The notes: generated by a model from the sequence alone, not told the origin. A stretch of DNA of 64,000 nucleotides from Bacillus licheniformis DSM 13 = ATCC 14580 (GCF_000011645.1 NC_006270.3:739001-803000); one strand, 5' to 3'. Shown: positions 52,650 to 61,789, numbered from the stretch's first letter. Numbers and translations are program-made.

Positions 52650-54086
52650 GTGGCTAAAGAAAAAGATGCAGAACAAAAATCGGCACTGAACATCATTCCT
52701 CTTGCGGTCACGATTTTAGTCGGAGCGGTTATTTGGTTTATTCCGTCGCCCGCCGGATTGGACCCGAAAGCATGGCACTTATTTGCAATCTTTGTGGCAA
52801 CGATTATCGGCTTTATATCAAAACCGCTGCCGATGGGGGCAATCGCCGTATTCGCATTGGCGATCACGGCGCTCACTGGAACGCTGTCGATTGAAGAAAC
52901 GCTCAGCGGGTTTGGAAACAAGACGATTTGGCTGATCGTCATTGCCTTTTTTATTTCGCGGGGATTTATTAAAACCGGTTTAGGTGCGCGAATCGCCTAT
53001 TTATTTGTACGGATGTTCGGCAAAAAAACACTCGGACTCTCGTATTCACTCCTTGTCAGCGATTTGATTTTATCGCCGGCGATCCCGAGTAATACCGCAC
53101 GTGCCGGGGGAATTATTTTTCCGATTATCCGTTCGTTATCCGAAACTTTTCAGTCGACGCCCAAGGACGGCACGGAACGGCGCATCGGCGCTTTCTTGCT
53201 GAAGGTGGGCTTTCAGGGGAACTTGATCACTTCTGCGATGTTCTTAACGGCTATGGCGGCAAACCCGCTGATTGCCAAACTTGCCCATGATGTGGCAGGT
53301 GTGAATCTGACCTGGACAAGCTGGGCTGTGGCGGCCATCGTCCCGGGACTTGTCAGCTTGATCATCACCCCGCTTGTCATTTATAAACTGTATCCGCCTG
53401 AGGTGAAAAAAACGCCTGATGCGGCGAAAATCGCAACAGAGAAGCTCAAAGAAATGGGCCCGTTCAAAAAATCGGAACTCTCTATGGTCGCGGTCTTTTT
53501 GCTCGTCCTTTTTTTATGGATTTTCGGAGGCAACCTGAATATTGACGCGACAACAACGGCATTGATCGGTTTAGCCGTCCTGCTTTTGACACAGGTTCTG
53601 ACGTGGGACGATATTAAGAAAGAGCAAGGCGCATGGGATACGCTGACATGGTTTGCCGCGCTCGTCATGCTGGCGAGCTTCTTGAATGAACTCGGCATGG
53701 TCGGCTGGTTCAGCGATGCGATGAAATCGTATGTTTCAGGATTCTCCTGGATCAGCGCATTTCTCATTTTAATTGCGGTTTACTATTATTCGCATTATTT
53801 CTTTGCGAGTGCAACCGCTCATATCAGCGCGATGTATTCGGCCTTTCTCGCCGTGATTATCGCTGCAGGCGCTCCGCCGCTTCTCGCAGCATTAAGCCTT
53901 GCGTTTTTCAGCAACCTTTTTGCTTCGACAACGCATTACGGAGCGGGAGCGGCTCCCGTCTTTTTCGGGGCCGGCTATATTCCGCAAAGCAAATGGTGGT
54001 CAATCGGCTTCATCTTGTCGATTGTTCATATTGTGACATGGCTTGTTGTCGGAGGGTTATGGTGGAAATTACTGGGCATATGGTAA
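52650..54086 (+). CDS. yflS: DASS-family dicarboxylate transporter YflS
   Basis: 478 residues, equal in length to B. subtilis YflS, with about 12 membrane segments. Family features: FGNKTIWLIVIAFFISRGF (split, near 89), the first clamshell motif around AIPSNTARAGGIIFPI (near 148), and SATAHISAMYSAF near 388 with FFSNLFASTTHYGAG. It is of the 2-oxoglutarate/malate translocator type. The start is GTG 52650 behind AGGAGGAAAAG. In B. subtilis yflS expression depends on the CitST/malate-sensing context; those two-component genes are not in this window. Confidence 0.9.
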   Translation: MAKEKDAEQKSALNIIPLAVTILVGAVIWFIPSPAGLDPKAWHLFAIFVATIIGFISKPLPMGAIAVFALAITALTGTLSIEETLSGFGNKTIWLIVIAFFISRGFIKTGLGARIAYLFVRMFGKKTLGLSYSLLVSDLILSPAIPSNTARAGGIIFPIIRSLSETFQSTPKDGTERRIGAFLLKVGFQGNLITSAMFLTAMAANPLIAKLAHDVAGVNLTWTSWAVAAIVPGLVSLIITPLVIYKLYPPEVKKTPDAAKIATEKLKEMGPFKKSELSMVAVFLLVLFLWIFGGNLNIDATTTALIGLAVLLLTQVLTWDDIKKEQGAWDTLTWFAALVMLASFLNELGMVGWFSDAMKSYVSGFSWISAFLILIAVYYYSHYFFASATAHISAMYSAFLAVIIAAGAPPLLAALSLAFFSNLFASTTHYGAGAAPVFFGAGYIPQSKWWSIGFILSIVHIVTWLVVGGLWWKLLGIW

Positions 54087-54089
54087 AAT

Positions 54090-54120
54090 GAAGGGCGGGA
54101 GAGATCCTGTCCTTCTTTTT
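54090..54120 (+). terminator. Intrinsic terminator after yflS
   Basis: GAAGGGCGGGA pairs with TCCTGTCCTTC (two G-T pairs) around loop GAGA, then TTTTT. Confidence 0.75.
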
Positions 54121-54213
54121 ATGTTCATATCGACGCTGTTGATTTGAAATTCCACGATTTGTAGTCTAGAAAGGGTTTGTTTAAATACACCGAACGTAAG
54201 GGGGTGAACGTTA

Positions 54214-54792
54214 ATGTTTTGGTCAGTTGATTTCATGCTGCTCGGTTTCTTGTATGCGATCGTCTACTTTTTGTACGACATTGTGAAAAACCGAAAAAAG
54301 ACAAGTTTTTTTAGAAAAATAGTGTTTGCCAGTTTTATTGTTTATTTGAGCGCCGTTTATCACTATACGATAGGCGGAATCAACATTCCGCCGCAGCCGG
54401 CATACGCTCAAATGAACATTCAGCTCATTCCGTTTTATTTTGTCACTGAATGGGTGCAAATGTATCAGCAGAGCGGCTTTGATTGGTTTTTTTGGAATTC
54501 CGTCAAGCTTACATTTTTTAATGTTTTATTGCTCATTCCTTTAGGTGTGTATCTTTCCGTTCTATGGAGAAAAACTTCGCTTAAAAAAGCGGCAGTTTTT
54601 GTTTTTTTGACGAGCTTTTTGATTGAGAGTCTCCAGCTTGTGCTGTCTGTGACAGGATTAATAATGGCGAGAACCTTTAATGTGGATGATTTAATTTTAA
54701 ATACGGCCGGCGGTGTAATCGGTTTCTGCCTGACGTCTTTCATGTTCGGAGCTAAAGGATCAGATTCCCGCAGGAAAGGTCTGCATTTTTGA
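54214..54792 (+). CDS. VanZ-like membrane protein
   Basis: 192 residues with four to five membrane segments. The C-terminal half has the VanZ-family pattern: NVLLLIPLGVYLSVL near residue 108, FLTSFLIESLQLVLS near 130, and FNVDDLILNTAGGVIGF near 154. VanZ proteins can raise resistance to teicoplanin or lipoglycopeptides; most chromosomal copies have no known role. A GGGGGTG ribosome site precedes the ATG. It stands alone between yflS and the converging hydrolase gene. Confidence 0.85.
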   Translation: MFWSVDFMLLGFLYAIVYFLYDIVKNRKKTSFFRKIVFASFIVYLSAVYHYTIGGINIPPQPAYAQMNIQLIPFYFVTEWVQMYQQSGFDWFFWNSVKLTFFNVLLLIPLGVYLSVLWRKTSLKKAAVFVFLTSFLIESLQLVLSVTGLIMARTFNVDDLILNTAGGVIGFCLTSFMFGAKGSDSRRKGLHF

Positions 54793-54838
54793 AGAAAGCG
54801 CGAAAGTTGGTTCCCGGCTAGGCAATCATCTTTTTTAG

Positions 54839-55621
54839 TTAAAATTGAAAGCTCAGGCTCTTAAATCGGTGCATGCCTGTGCCGTGCTGTGCCAGTCCGT
54901 GTTTCTTCAAGTGCCGTGCCGCATGTCCGGCTTCCTCTAAAATGTCAGGAGCAAGACCGAGCTGATGATGCCCGCCGAAAACCTTTTTTACGCGCCCGAT
55001 AGCCGAAACTTTTTCAAGCGACTGAACCAGTTGAGCCGGATCAGTCGTCGGATAGAATGCATAGATTGGAGCTCCGGTATACAGCAGATCGCCGGTAAAC
55101 AAGTAGCCTGACGCTGGATCAAAGATGCAAATATGCCCCGGGGAGTGTCCAGGCGTATGATAAATAACAAGCGGCCTTGAGTCGCAGCCGACCGTATCTC
55201 CGTCTTGCAGCGTTCCCGACGGTTCGCCTCTGAACGGGGTGTATGTTTCAGCGGAAAAGCCGGCCGGAACAGGCTTGGTGATATCTCTCGAGACATCGCG
55301 GCGAATTTGCTCGATCGGAAGTCCTTTGATTCCGTCCGTCAGCCATTCTCTCTCAGCTTCATGGACGTAAATGCGCTGATATTCATCGTGGCTTCCGATG
55401 TGATCCCAATGGACATGGGTTGTGATGACGCTGACCGGCAGATCGGTCAGACCGTCCGTCACCGTCTTCATGCTGCCGATGCCAAGACCCGTATCAATTA
55501 AAACGGCATCCTTCGCCCCTATAAGCAAATAAGAGTGTACTTTTTCCCAATGCCCGTATTCGCTGATCGCATATGTGGATTCATCAAGCTCTGTCACAGT
55601 AAACCACTGACTATCTGCCAT
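54839..55621 (-). CDS. Metallo-beta-lactamase-fold hydrolase
   Basis: 260 residues. Metal ligands: THVHWDHIGSHDE (HxHxDH, near residue 67), HTPGHSPGHICIF (near 153), GDLLYTGAP, and a late GGHHQLG. This is the complete binuclear site of the glyoxalase II-like branch. The substrate is unknown; relatives include thioesterases and lactonases. An AGGAGGGAC ribosome site precedes the ATG. It is divergent from a second MBL-fold gene (yflN) about 100 bp away and only distantly similar to it. Confidence 0.85.
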   Translation of the reverse strand: MADSQWFTVTELDESTYAISEYGHWEKVHSYLLIGAKDAVLIDTGLGIGSMKTVTDGLTDLPVSVITTHVHWDHIGSHDEYQRIYVHEAEREWLTDGIKGLPIEQIRRDVSRDITKPVPAGFSAETYTPFRGEPSGTLQDGDTVGCDSRPLVIYHTPGHSPGHICIFDPASGYLFTGDLLYTGAPIYAFYPTTDPAQLVQSLEKVSAIGRVKKVFGGHHQLGLAPDILEEAGHAARHLKKHGLAQHGTGMHRFKSLSFQF

Positions 55622-55723
55622 TGGTTTGTCCCTCCTTCATTTTTTTCAAAGGTGCTCATCGATGCATATCTCCCAGTCAAATGTGCAAAATAATAAAATA
55701 CATAATAGGTGAGAGTGGTGAAC

Positions 55724-56521
55724 ATGATGAGTGATCCTTACATGCCTTTGACATCCGTTAACAGCGGGGTCCTGGAGGAGTATGCCGAAGGTGTATTTGG
55801 TTTGACGGTGCAAATCGTCAATGTGTATTTTATTTTCGATCCCGATTCGCGGGAAGCCGTTTTAATCGATGCCGGTATGCCCAAGTCCGCTCCATTCATT
55901 TTAAGAGAGGCGAAAGAGCGGTTTGGCGATTTTCGGCTTAAAGGAATCGTTTTGACACACGGACATTTCGACCATGTCGGCGCTTTGGAAAGTCTTCTCG
56001 AAACATGGCCGGTTCCAGTTTACGCCCATGAGAAAGAAATGCCTTATTTAATGGGAAAAGCCGATTATCCGCCTGCAAAACCGCAAGTGAAAAGCGGGCT
56101 GGTTGCAAAGATGTCTCCGTTATTTCCGAGGCACTCCATCAACATTTCGTCCCATGTAAAGCAGCTTAATAAAGATGGTTCGCTTCCGTTTCTTGAAGGA
56201 TGGAAATGGATTGAGACGCCGGGCCATACACCGGGGCATGTTTCGCTTTTCCGGCAGTCGGACAGAACCTTGATCGCAGGGGACGCCGTTACAACTGTTG
56301 AGCAGGAGTCTCTATTTGAAGTGGCAATTCAAAAGCAGGAGCTGAACGGACCGCCGGCTTATTTCACAATGGATTGGACAAAAGCAGCAGATTCGGTTCG
56401 GAAGCTGGCAGGATTAAAACCGGCTGCATTATTGACGGGACACGGTGTACCGATGAAAGGAAGCGATTTTTCCGAAGCGCTCCTTGATCTATCAGACCGC
56501 TTGCCCGCCTCTGATTCGTAA
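55724..56521 (+). CDS. yflN: Metallo-beta-lactamase-fold hydrolase YflN
   Basis: 265 residues from ATG 55724 (ATG 55727 is also possible). Metal ligands: THGHFDHVGALE (HxHxDH, near residue 84), ETPGHTPGHVSLF near 164, GDAVTT near 185, and TGHGVP near 244. Length and neighbourhood (before nos, acyP, yflK) match B. subtilis YflN. The substrate is unknown. A terminator at 56543-56570 ends the unit. Confidence 0.86.
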   Translation: MMSDPYMPLTSVNSGVLEEYAEGVFGLTVQIVNVYFIFDPDSREAVLIDAGMPKSAPFILREAKERFGDFRLKGIVLTHGHFDHVGALESLLETWPVPVYAHEKEMPYLMGKADYPPAKPQVKSGLVAKMSPLFPRHSINISSHVKQLNKDGSLPFLEGWKWIETPGHTPGHVSLFRQSDRTLIAGDAVTTVEQESLFEVAIQKQELNGPPAYFTMDWTKAADSVRKLAGLKPAALLTGHGVPMKGSDFSEALLDLSDRLPASDS

Positions 56522-56542
56522 ATTGTCATATGCTGCGCTTAA

Positions 56543-56570
56543 AACATTCAGCCAGGCTGAATGTTTTTTT
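56543..56570 (+). terminator. Intrinsic terminator after yflN
   Basis: AACATTCAGCC / GGCTGAATGTT with a 1-nt centre (effective loop larger) and TTTTTTT. Confidence 0.82.
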
Positions 56571-56729
56571 ATAGGGAAAAACTAACCATTTTACATGTGA
56601 TGATGGCCGTCCATTGTTCTAAATTCCGGATGTTGATGTATACCAAAGGAATCATTTTCTGAAATTTTAGACAAAATATGTTGATATTTCATTTATAATG
56701 CAGGTATGCCTGAAAGGAGCTGAGAAAAG

Positions 56730-58373
56730 ATGAAAATTCAAAAAAGGGTCCAAGCTTTGCTGGCAACTTCGGCAATGTTTGCAGGACTGATGCTGTCCGA
56801 TGCGGTGTACGCTGCGGAAACCCCTTACTATGGAAAGAACTATACTCAGCCAGAGCAAGTGTCATCATTATATCCGGAGCCTGAAGAAACATTCTCAACC
56901 CCTGCTTTTGTAAAAGAAGGGGAAGCCTTTACGACACAAGAAGAAATGATGAAGTTTATAACCAGTCTGACAAAGAAAAGCCCGAATGTCAAAATCGGGA
57001 ATATCGGTTTTTCAATTGAAAAAAGAAATATTCCTGTGCTTTACTTCACAAAGGACAAGCAAATACGTTCCATATCAAAAAAACCAACCGTCTGGCTGCA
57101 AGGACAGATACATGGAAATGAGCCGGCAGCGGGAGAATCTGCTCTGGCGATAGCTGAAAAACTGGCCGGACCGTATGGCGACAAAGTGTTGGACAAGATC
57201 AATGTCATCGTTGTTCCGCGGGTCAATCCTGACGGATCATATCAGTTCAACAGACGGCTGGCGAACGGAATCGACGGAAACAGGGATCATGTCAAGCTCG
57301 AGTCTCCAGAAGTGCGCGCCATTCACCAAGAATTCAATAAGTATTCGCCTGAAGTCGTTATCGATGCCCATGAATACGGTGTCGGCCAAAACGAATTTCA
57401 GAGCATAGGCGAAAAAGGGTCATTAAAATACCATGATATTTTAATTTTATCAGGAAAAAATTTAAACATTCCCAAGTCGATCAGGCATGCGTCCGACAGC
57501 CTTTATGTGAACGGCGTCAGAGCTAAACTTGATGAAAAAGGATTTTCTAATGATGCTTATTATACGACAGGAAAAAGCAAGGACGGAAAAATCGAAATCT
57601 ATGAAGGCGGTACAGAAGCGAGAATCGGGCGTAATGCATTCGCCCTCCAGCCTGCCCTTTCCTTCCTGGTGGAAAGCAGGGGAATAGACATCGGACGCGA
57701 AAATTTTGCAAGAAGAGTCGCGGCTCAGGTTGCTACACATGAGACGATCATCGACACGACAGTGAAGCATGCAGCCGAGATCAAGCGCCTTGTCTCCAAA
57801 GAAAAATTAAAGCTGATACAAAACGGCGCTAAAGTGAGCGATAAAGACCAAGTGGTCATCAACAGTGAGTTTGCAGGCCCGTTTAAAGACACGCTTAAAG
57901 TCGCTGATATTGCCTCAGGACAAGCAGTTGACGTTCCTGTCCAATATTACAGCGCCTCAGAGGCCGTTCCTGTGCTGTCAAGAACTCGGCCGACCGCTTA
58001 CCTTGTCCTTCCGGGCCATCAAGATATCGAACAGAAGCTGAAGGATCAGGGATTAAAGAGCGTGACACTGGCTTTCAAACAAAAACTCACCGCTGAAGCG
58101 TATGAGGTTTTATCGAAAGAAACAGCGGGAGAATCTGAGGGCCGGCCAGTGATCAAGGTAGAAACGAAGCTCAAAAAACAGAAAAAAGAGTTTCCTAAAG
58201 GAACAAAAATCTATTTTACAGCTCAGCAGCAAAGCAATCTGCTGTCAATCGCACTTGAGCCGGAGTCGGTTGACAGTTATGTAAGCACAGGTTACATTCC
58301 TTCTCAAAAAGGCAAAGAGCTGCCGGTTTACCGCTTCATGCTGAACACCAAAACGCTTAATTTTAAGGAATAA
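56730..58373 (+). CDS. Secreted M14-family zinc carboxypeptidase
   Basis: 547 residues. A signal peptide (MKIQKRVQALLATSAMFAGL, cleavage after VYA near residue 28) indicates secretion. Zinc ligands of the M14 family: HGNEPAAGES (HxxE, near residue 130) and IDAHEYG (near 212); substrate-binding PRVNPDGS and NGIDGNRDH lie between. The catalytic Glu is probably in SFLVESRG near 315. A C-terminal region of about 200 residues without recognised catalytic motifs follows. It would remove C-terminal residues from external peptides or wall fragments. Monocistronic with its own terminator; B. subtilis has no gene here as far as I recall. Confidence 0.88.
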   Translation: MKIQKRVQALLATSAMFAGLMLSDAVYAAETPYYGKNYTQPEQVSSLYPEPEETFSTPAFVKEGEAFTTQEEMMKFITSLTKKSPNVKIGNIGFSIEKRNIPVLYFTKDKQIRSISKKPTVWLQGQIHGNEPAAGESALAIAEKLAGPYGDKVLDKINVIVVPRVNPDGSYQFNRRLANGIDGNRDHVKLESPEVRAIHQEFNKYSPEVVIDAHEYGVGQNEFQSIGEKGSLKYHDILILSGKNLNIPKSIRHASDSLYVNGVRAKLDEKGFSNDAYYTTGKSKDGKIEIYEGGTEARIGRNAFALQPALSFLVESRGIDIGRENFARRVAAQVATHETIIDTTVKHAAEIKRLVSKEKLKLIQNGAKVSDKDQVVINSEFAGPFKDTLKVADIASGQAVDVPVQYYSASEAVPVLSRTRPTAYLVLPGHQDIEQKLKDQGLKSVTLAFKQKLTAEAYEVLSKETAGESEGRPVIKVETKLKKQKKEFPKGTKIYFTAQQQSNLLSIALEPESVDSYVSTGYIPSQKGKELPVYRFMLNTKTLNFKE

Positions 58374-58380
58374 TCACCAG

Positions 58381-58406
58381 GCATCCGTCTTTGACGGATG
58401 CTTTTT
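58381..58406 (+). terminator. Intrinsic terminator after the carboxypeptidase
   Basis: GCATCCGTC / GACGGATGC with loop TTT and five T. Confidence 0.88.
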
Positions 58407-58501
58407 AGCGGTTTTTTGTTTTTTCATACATAATTGTTTTAAACTGAGATCGAAACCTATACAATAAATATCAGTCTGAAATCTGGAAGGAGAGAATCCG
58501 G

Positions 58502-59599
58502 TTGGAATCACATGAAGAATTATGGAGGGAAGCCAAGGCCTTCATCGAGCTCTGCTACGGGGAACTGTCGAAGTCCGAAGAAGAAACAAGGATGCGCTTA
58601 CATAAAATAGATAAAGAAATCAGAGAAACCGGAAGCTATACACATACATTAGAAGAAATCGAACATGGAGCCAGAATGGCGTGGAGAAACAGCAGCCGCT
58701 GCATCGGCAGGCTGTTTTGGCACTCTCTTACTGTCATCGATCAAAGAGGCGTTCAAACCGAGGCAGAGGTGCGGGATGCGCTTTTCCACCATATTCAGCT
58801 TGCAACAAACGGAGGGAAAATCAGACCGTTCATTACGGTTTTCCCCCCGGAACAAAACGGACAAAAAAAAGTGTCCATTTGGAACCACCAGCTGATCAGG
58901 TATGCGGGGTATGAAACTGAGCAAGGCGTTATCGGCGATCCGGCGTCATTGGAACTGACAAAGGCGTGTGAAGCGCTCGGCTGGAAAGGCGAAGGTACGC
59001 CTTTTGACGTATTGCCGCTTGTTTTTCAAATAGATGGGCGTCCTCCTGTGTGGTATGAGCTGCCTCGTGAAATCGTCAAAGAGGTTCGGATTGAACATCC
59101 GGAGATTGAAGGCTTCAAAAGTTTGGGGCTGAAGTGGTACGCTGTACCGATTATAGCCGATATGAAGCTGGAAGTCGGAGGGATTCATTATAATGCCGCC
59201 CCGTTTAACGGCTGGTATATGGGAACTGAAATCGGAGCGCGCAACCTCGCGGATGCAGACCGCTATAATGCGCTCGAAAAAGTGGCAGCCATTATGGGGC
59301 TTGATACGGAGCGGAATACTTCGCTGTGGAAAGACAAGGCGCTTGTTGAATTAAATACTGCGGTGCTTCACTCCTATAAAAAAGCCGGCGTCAGCATCGT
59401 CGACCACCATACTGCGGCAAGCCAATTCAAGCGGTTCGAGGAGCAGGAGGCTGAAGCCGGAAGGGAGCTTGCAGCAAGCTGGACGTGGCTGATTCCGCCG
59501 TTATCGCCGGCAGCGACCCATATCTTTCACAGCTATTATGAAAATAAAACGCTGAAACCGAATTACTTTTATCAGGAAAAGCCTTACCTTAACAAATAA
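58502..59599 (+). CDS. nos: Bacterial nitric oxide synthase (oxygenase domain)
   Basis: 365 residues: only the oxygenase domain, as in all Bacillus NOS enzymes. The heme-thiolate Cys lies in WRNSSRCIGR (near residue 66). The substrate Glu region reads GWYMGTEIGARN (near 238), and the pterin-site aromatic residues are near SWTWLIPPLSPAATH. It oxidises arginine to citrulline and NO with electrons from general flavodoxin reductases. NO protects against oxidative stress and some antibiotics. The start is TTG 58502 with GGAAGGAGAG upstream. Corresponds to B. subtilis yflM. Two terminators follow. Confidence 0.95.
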   Translation: MESHEELWREAKAFIELCYGELSKSEEETRMRLHKIDKEIRETGSYTHTLEEIEHGARMAWRNSSRCIGRLFWHSLTVIDQRGVQTEAEVRDALFHHIQLATNGGKIRPFITVFPPEQNGQKKVSIWNHQLIRYAGYETEQGVIGDPASLELTKACEALGWKGEGTPFDVLPLVFQIDGRPPVWYELPREIVKEVRIEHPEIEGFKSLGLKWYAVPIIADMKLEVGGIHYNAAPFNGWYMGTEIGARNLADADRYNALEKVAAIMGLDTERNTSLWKDKALVELNTAVLHSYKKAGVSIVDHHTAASQFKRFEEQEAEAGRELAASWTWLIPPLSPAATHIFHSYYENKTLKPNYFYQEKPYLNK

Positions 59600-59602
59600 A
59601 AT

Positions 59603-59678
59603 CCTCAGGAAAAGCGGCTACCCAACAATGCCGCCTTTTCTGAGGAGAAGCTAAAAGGCTCCAAATCGGAGCCTTTTT
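59603..59678. terminator. Two consecutive hairpin terminators between nos and the SdpI-like gene
   Basis: First stem CCTCAGGAAAAGCGGC / GCCGCCTTTTCTGAGG (59603-59645). Second stem AAAAGGCTCC / GGAGCCTTTT (59653-59677) with A- and T-runs, usable in both directions. Confidence 0.82.
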
Positions 59679-59686
59679 GAATCGTC

Positions 59687-60325
59687 TCAGCTTTTCATAT
59701 TGATTTCCTTCCGGTACAAAACATAAGAATAAATATAGGGCGCCAAAACCGTTGCCAAAATAACCGGAAGCATGATTTCTGGACTGATTGATAACAACCC
59801 GTCCGCAGCTATTAGAAGTCCTGCCAAAGTAAATACTTTCGCCGCAAATCTGTGGGTTTTTTTCCAGATTGAATCACTGCTCAATGTCCAAGGGTTCTTG
59901 ATCCCGAAAAAAAAGTTGGAGCGGACTCTCGGTAGGTAATTGCCTATGACGATTAATAGAGCGCCTACAAGAACCGGTACGATGCTGCCCGCCGGCAGAT
60001 CATACCCGAGCCCGGTCATGATAACAAGCACGTTGATCAGAGAAAATATAAGCAGCATGGCATTGATGAGAATGTAATAAGTCTTCGAAAAAAGCTGATA
60101 GTTTTTTCTGCGCGGATCGATTTTCGGCGTTAAGAACATCAAGACATATACAAAAACGAGCAGCCCAATCATGGCAAGCATCGCTTCCATTTTGGAAGCA
60201 TACCTGTCGATTTCCCCCGAAGATGACCAATGGATTGGAACTTGACCGGAAATGTGCGGATAAGCGATTGCCCACATGATTAGATTCATAGCGATTATAG
60301 CGAGCGAAAAAATGTGTTTTCTCAT
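59687..60325 (-). CDS. SdpI-family membrane protein (DUF1648/SdpI immunity type)
   Basis: 212 residues with six predicted membrane segments. The N-terminal DUF1648 region (PHISGQVPIHWSSSGEIDRY, split, near 24-43) and the later IGNYLPRVRSNFFFGIKNPWT (split, near 125-145) match SdpI, the immunity and signal protein against the SDP killing factor in B. subtilis. Its start overlaps the stop of the ArsR-type regulator gene by 4 nt, the same pairing as sdpR-sdpI. No toxin genes (sdpABC) are in this window, so it may be orphan immunity or a sensor of envelope peptides. Confidence 0.85.
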   Translation of the reverse strand: MRKHIFSLAIIAMNLIMWAIAYPHISGQVPIHWSSSGEIDRYASKMEAMLAMIGLLVFVYVLMFLTPKIDPRRKNYQLFSKTYYILINAMLLIFSLINVLVIMTGLGYDLPAGSIVPVLVGALLIVIGNYLPRVRSNFFFGIKNPWTLSSDSIWKKTHRFAAKVFTLAGLLIAADGLLSISPEIMLPVILATVLAPYIYSYVLYRKEINMKS

Positions 60326-60606
60326 TTTGCATCCCCTTTATCTTTGCCGGCTTGTTCAGTAAAACTGAAAGCCCAGCCGATGATTTCTTGAAACATTGTA
60401 GTGTTTAGCGAGTAGATGATGTATTGGCCTTTTTTTTCATCCTGAATTAATTCAGCCTGTTTTAAAATTTTTAAATGCTGAGAAATACTTGGTTTAGACA
60501 TTTGAAACTGGTCGGAAATTTCACCGGCGGTCATATCCCGGTCCTTCAGCAGGTTCAAAATCTTTCTTCTCGTCGGATCAGCTAGAGCTTTAAAGGTTTG
60601 ATTCAT
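60322..60606 (-). CDS. ArsR-family regulator (SdpR-like)
   Basis: 94 residues of winged helix-turn-helix. FKALADPTRRKILNLLKDRDM (split, near 4-24) is the classic ArsR opening and ISDQFQMSKPSISQHLKIL is the recognition helix region. There are no metal-binding cysteines, so it is of the SdpR type, not a metal sensor. In B. subtilis SdpR represses sdpRI and is captured at the membrane by SdpI when toxin is bound. ATG 60606 is chosen with AAGGATG upstream; the frame from 60615 is rejected. Confidence 0.88.
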   Translation of the reverse strand: MNQTFKALADPTRRKILNLLKDRDMTAGEISDQFQMSKPSISQHLKILKQAELIQDEKKGQYIIYSLNTTMFQEIIGWAFSFTEQAGKDKGDAK

Positions 60607-60683
60607 ATTTAGCATCCTTAGAATAAGTATTTAGTTATTTAACTAAATACTAAAATAAAAGAAAAATTTAGTCAAGATTTATT

Positions 60684-60711
60684 AAAAAAATCCGCCATCT
60701 CCGGCGGATTT
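60684..60711 (-). terminator. Intrinsic terminator after acyP
   Basis: On the minus strand AAATCCGCC pairs with GGCGGATTT followed by T. It lies just after the acyP stop. Confidence 0.75.
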
Positions 60712-60712
60712 C

Positions 60713-60985
60713 TCAATAGCTGATATTAAACTTTTGGAATCCGTCCAATTCTTTGGTTTCTTCCACTTTTACATCCGTTACTTTTGAGAATGGACTTCCT
60801 TTTTGAATTGCTTTTAAAAATTGCTTCAGGCTTTCCTCAAGTCCCTCGGCGCGGATTTCAACTGTGCCGTCGTCGCGGTTTCGAACCCAGCCTGTCAATT
60901 TGTGTTTATCTGCTTCCATTTGAACAAAATAGCGAAATCCCACGCCCTGAACGCGTCCGTCTACAATGATTCTGTATTGAAGCAT
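60713..60985 (-). CDS. acyP: Acylphosphatase
   Basis: 90 residues, the common acylphosphatase length. The catalytic signature GRVQGVGFRYFVQ (near residue 10) holds the phosphate-binding Arg, and the Asn in LTGWVRNRDDGTVEI (near 36) completes the active site. It hydrolyses acyl phosphates such as acetyl phosphate or 1,3-bisphosphoglycerate. ATG 60985 is chosen behind GGGGTG; the longer frame is rejected. B. subtilis yflL. Confidence 0.93.
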   Translation of the reverse strand: MLQYRIIVDGRVQGVGFRYFVQMEADKHKLTGWVRNRDDGTVEIRAEGLEESLKQFLKAIQKGSPFSKVTDVKVEETKELDGFQKFNISY

Positions 60986-61096
60986 CGAGAACACCCCTTT
61001 TCTTTTATGCTACCATATTTCCCATTTTGAGATCATGGGATAGACATGCTTCGGATGAATCGTTAAAATATGAAAATAAAGGAAGGGCGTGAGGTT

Positions 61097-61747
61097 TTGG
61101 AAAATCAGGAGTATGAAATCATATCTATTCATGTAGGCCGTCCGCGTACATACGAATTCGACGGTAAGCAGGTGGAAACGGCAATCGTGAAGGAGCCTGT
61201 CAGCGGACCTGTCTATTTGAGCCGTACGAATTTTGAAGGGGACGGGCAGGCGGATCTGATTCACCACGGGGGAGAGGATAAAGCGGTTTGCGTCTATCCG
61301 GCGGATCACTACATGTATTGGGAAAGCGTCTTGAAGCGAAAGCTGCCAGAGGCGGCATTTGGAGAAAACGTGACAGTTAAAGGGCTCACCGAAAAAGAAG
61401 TGTGCATCGGCGATATCTTTAAGCTGGGGGAAGCTCTTGTTCAAGTCAGCCAGCCGCGCCAGCCTTGTTTCAAGCTGGCCAAACGTCTGAATCAAAAAGA
61501 TATGGTGTTAAAAGTGAGGGACACCGGGTACAGCGGATTCTATTTCAGGGTTCTCGAAGAAGGAATTGTTGCGCCTGATTCGCGGCTGCAGCTCGTTTCA
61601 AGAGATGCGCATGAAGCCACGGTCTCGTATGCCAATCATTTGATGTACCATGACATGGGCAATCACCCAGCCATTCGGAAGATCCTTGAGGTTGAAGCGC
61701 TGTCGGAAAGCTGGAGAAGCTCATTTTTAAAGCAGCTGAGCGCATAA
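61097..61747 (+). CDS. yflK: MOSC-domain protein YflK
   Basis: 216 residues from TTG 61097. The MOSC fold is seen in VYLSRTNFEGDGQADLIHHGGEDKAVCVYP (split, near 46-75), AFGENVTVKGLTEKEVCIGD (split, near 92-111) and the conserved Cys in SQPRQPCFKLAKRL (near 131). MOSC proteins of this YiiM/YuaD type move sulfur or reduce N-hydroxylated compounds with molybdenum cofactor. TTG 61097 has GGAAGGG 9 nt upstream; ATG 61070 has no ribosome site. Divergent from acyP, as in B. subtilis. Confidence 0.88.
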   Translation: MENQEYEIISIHVGRPRTYEFDGKQVETAIVKEPVSGPVYLSRTNFEGDGQADLIHHGGEDKAVCVYPADHYMYWESVLKRKLPEAAFGENVTVKGLTEKEVCIGDIFKLGEALVQVSQPRQPCFKLAKRLNQKDMVLKVRDTGYSGFYFRVLEEGIVAPDSRLQLVSRDAHEATVSYANHLMYHDMGNHPAIRKILEVEALSESWRSSFLKQLSA

Positions 61748-61751
61748 AAAC

Positions 61752-61782
61752 AAGCCGTGTCTGAAGAGGAACACGGCTTTCA
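61752..61782 (+). terminator. Weak terminator after yflK
   Basis: AAGCCGTGT (61752-61760) pairs with ACACGGCTT (61771-61779); the T-run is short (TTTC). Confidence 0.5.
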
Positions 61783-61789
61783 GCGTGTC

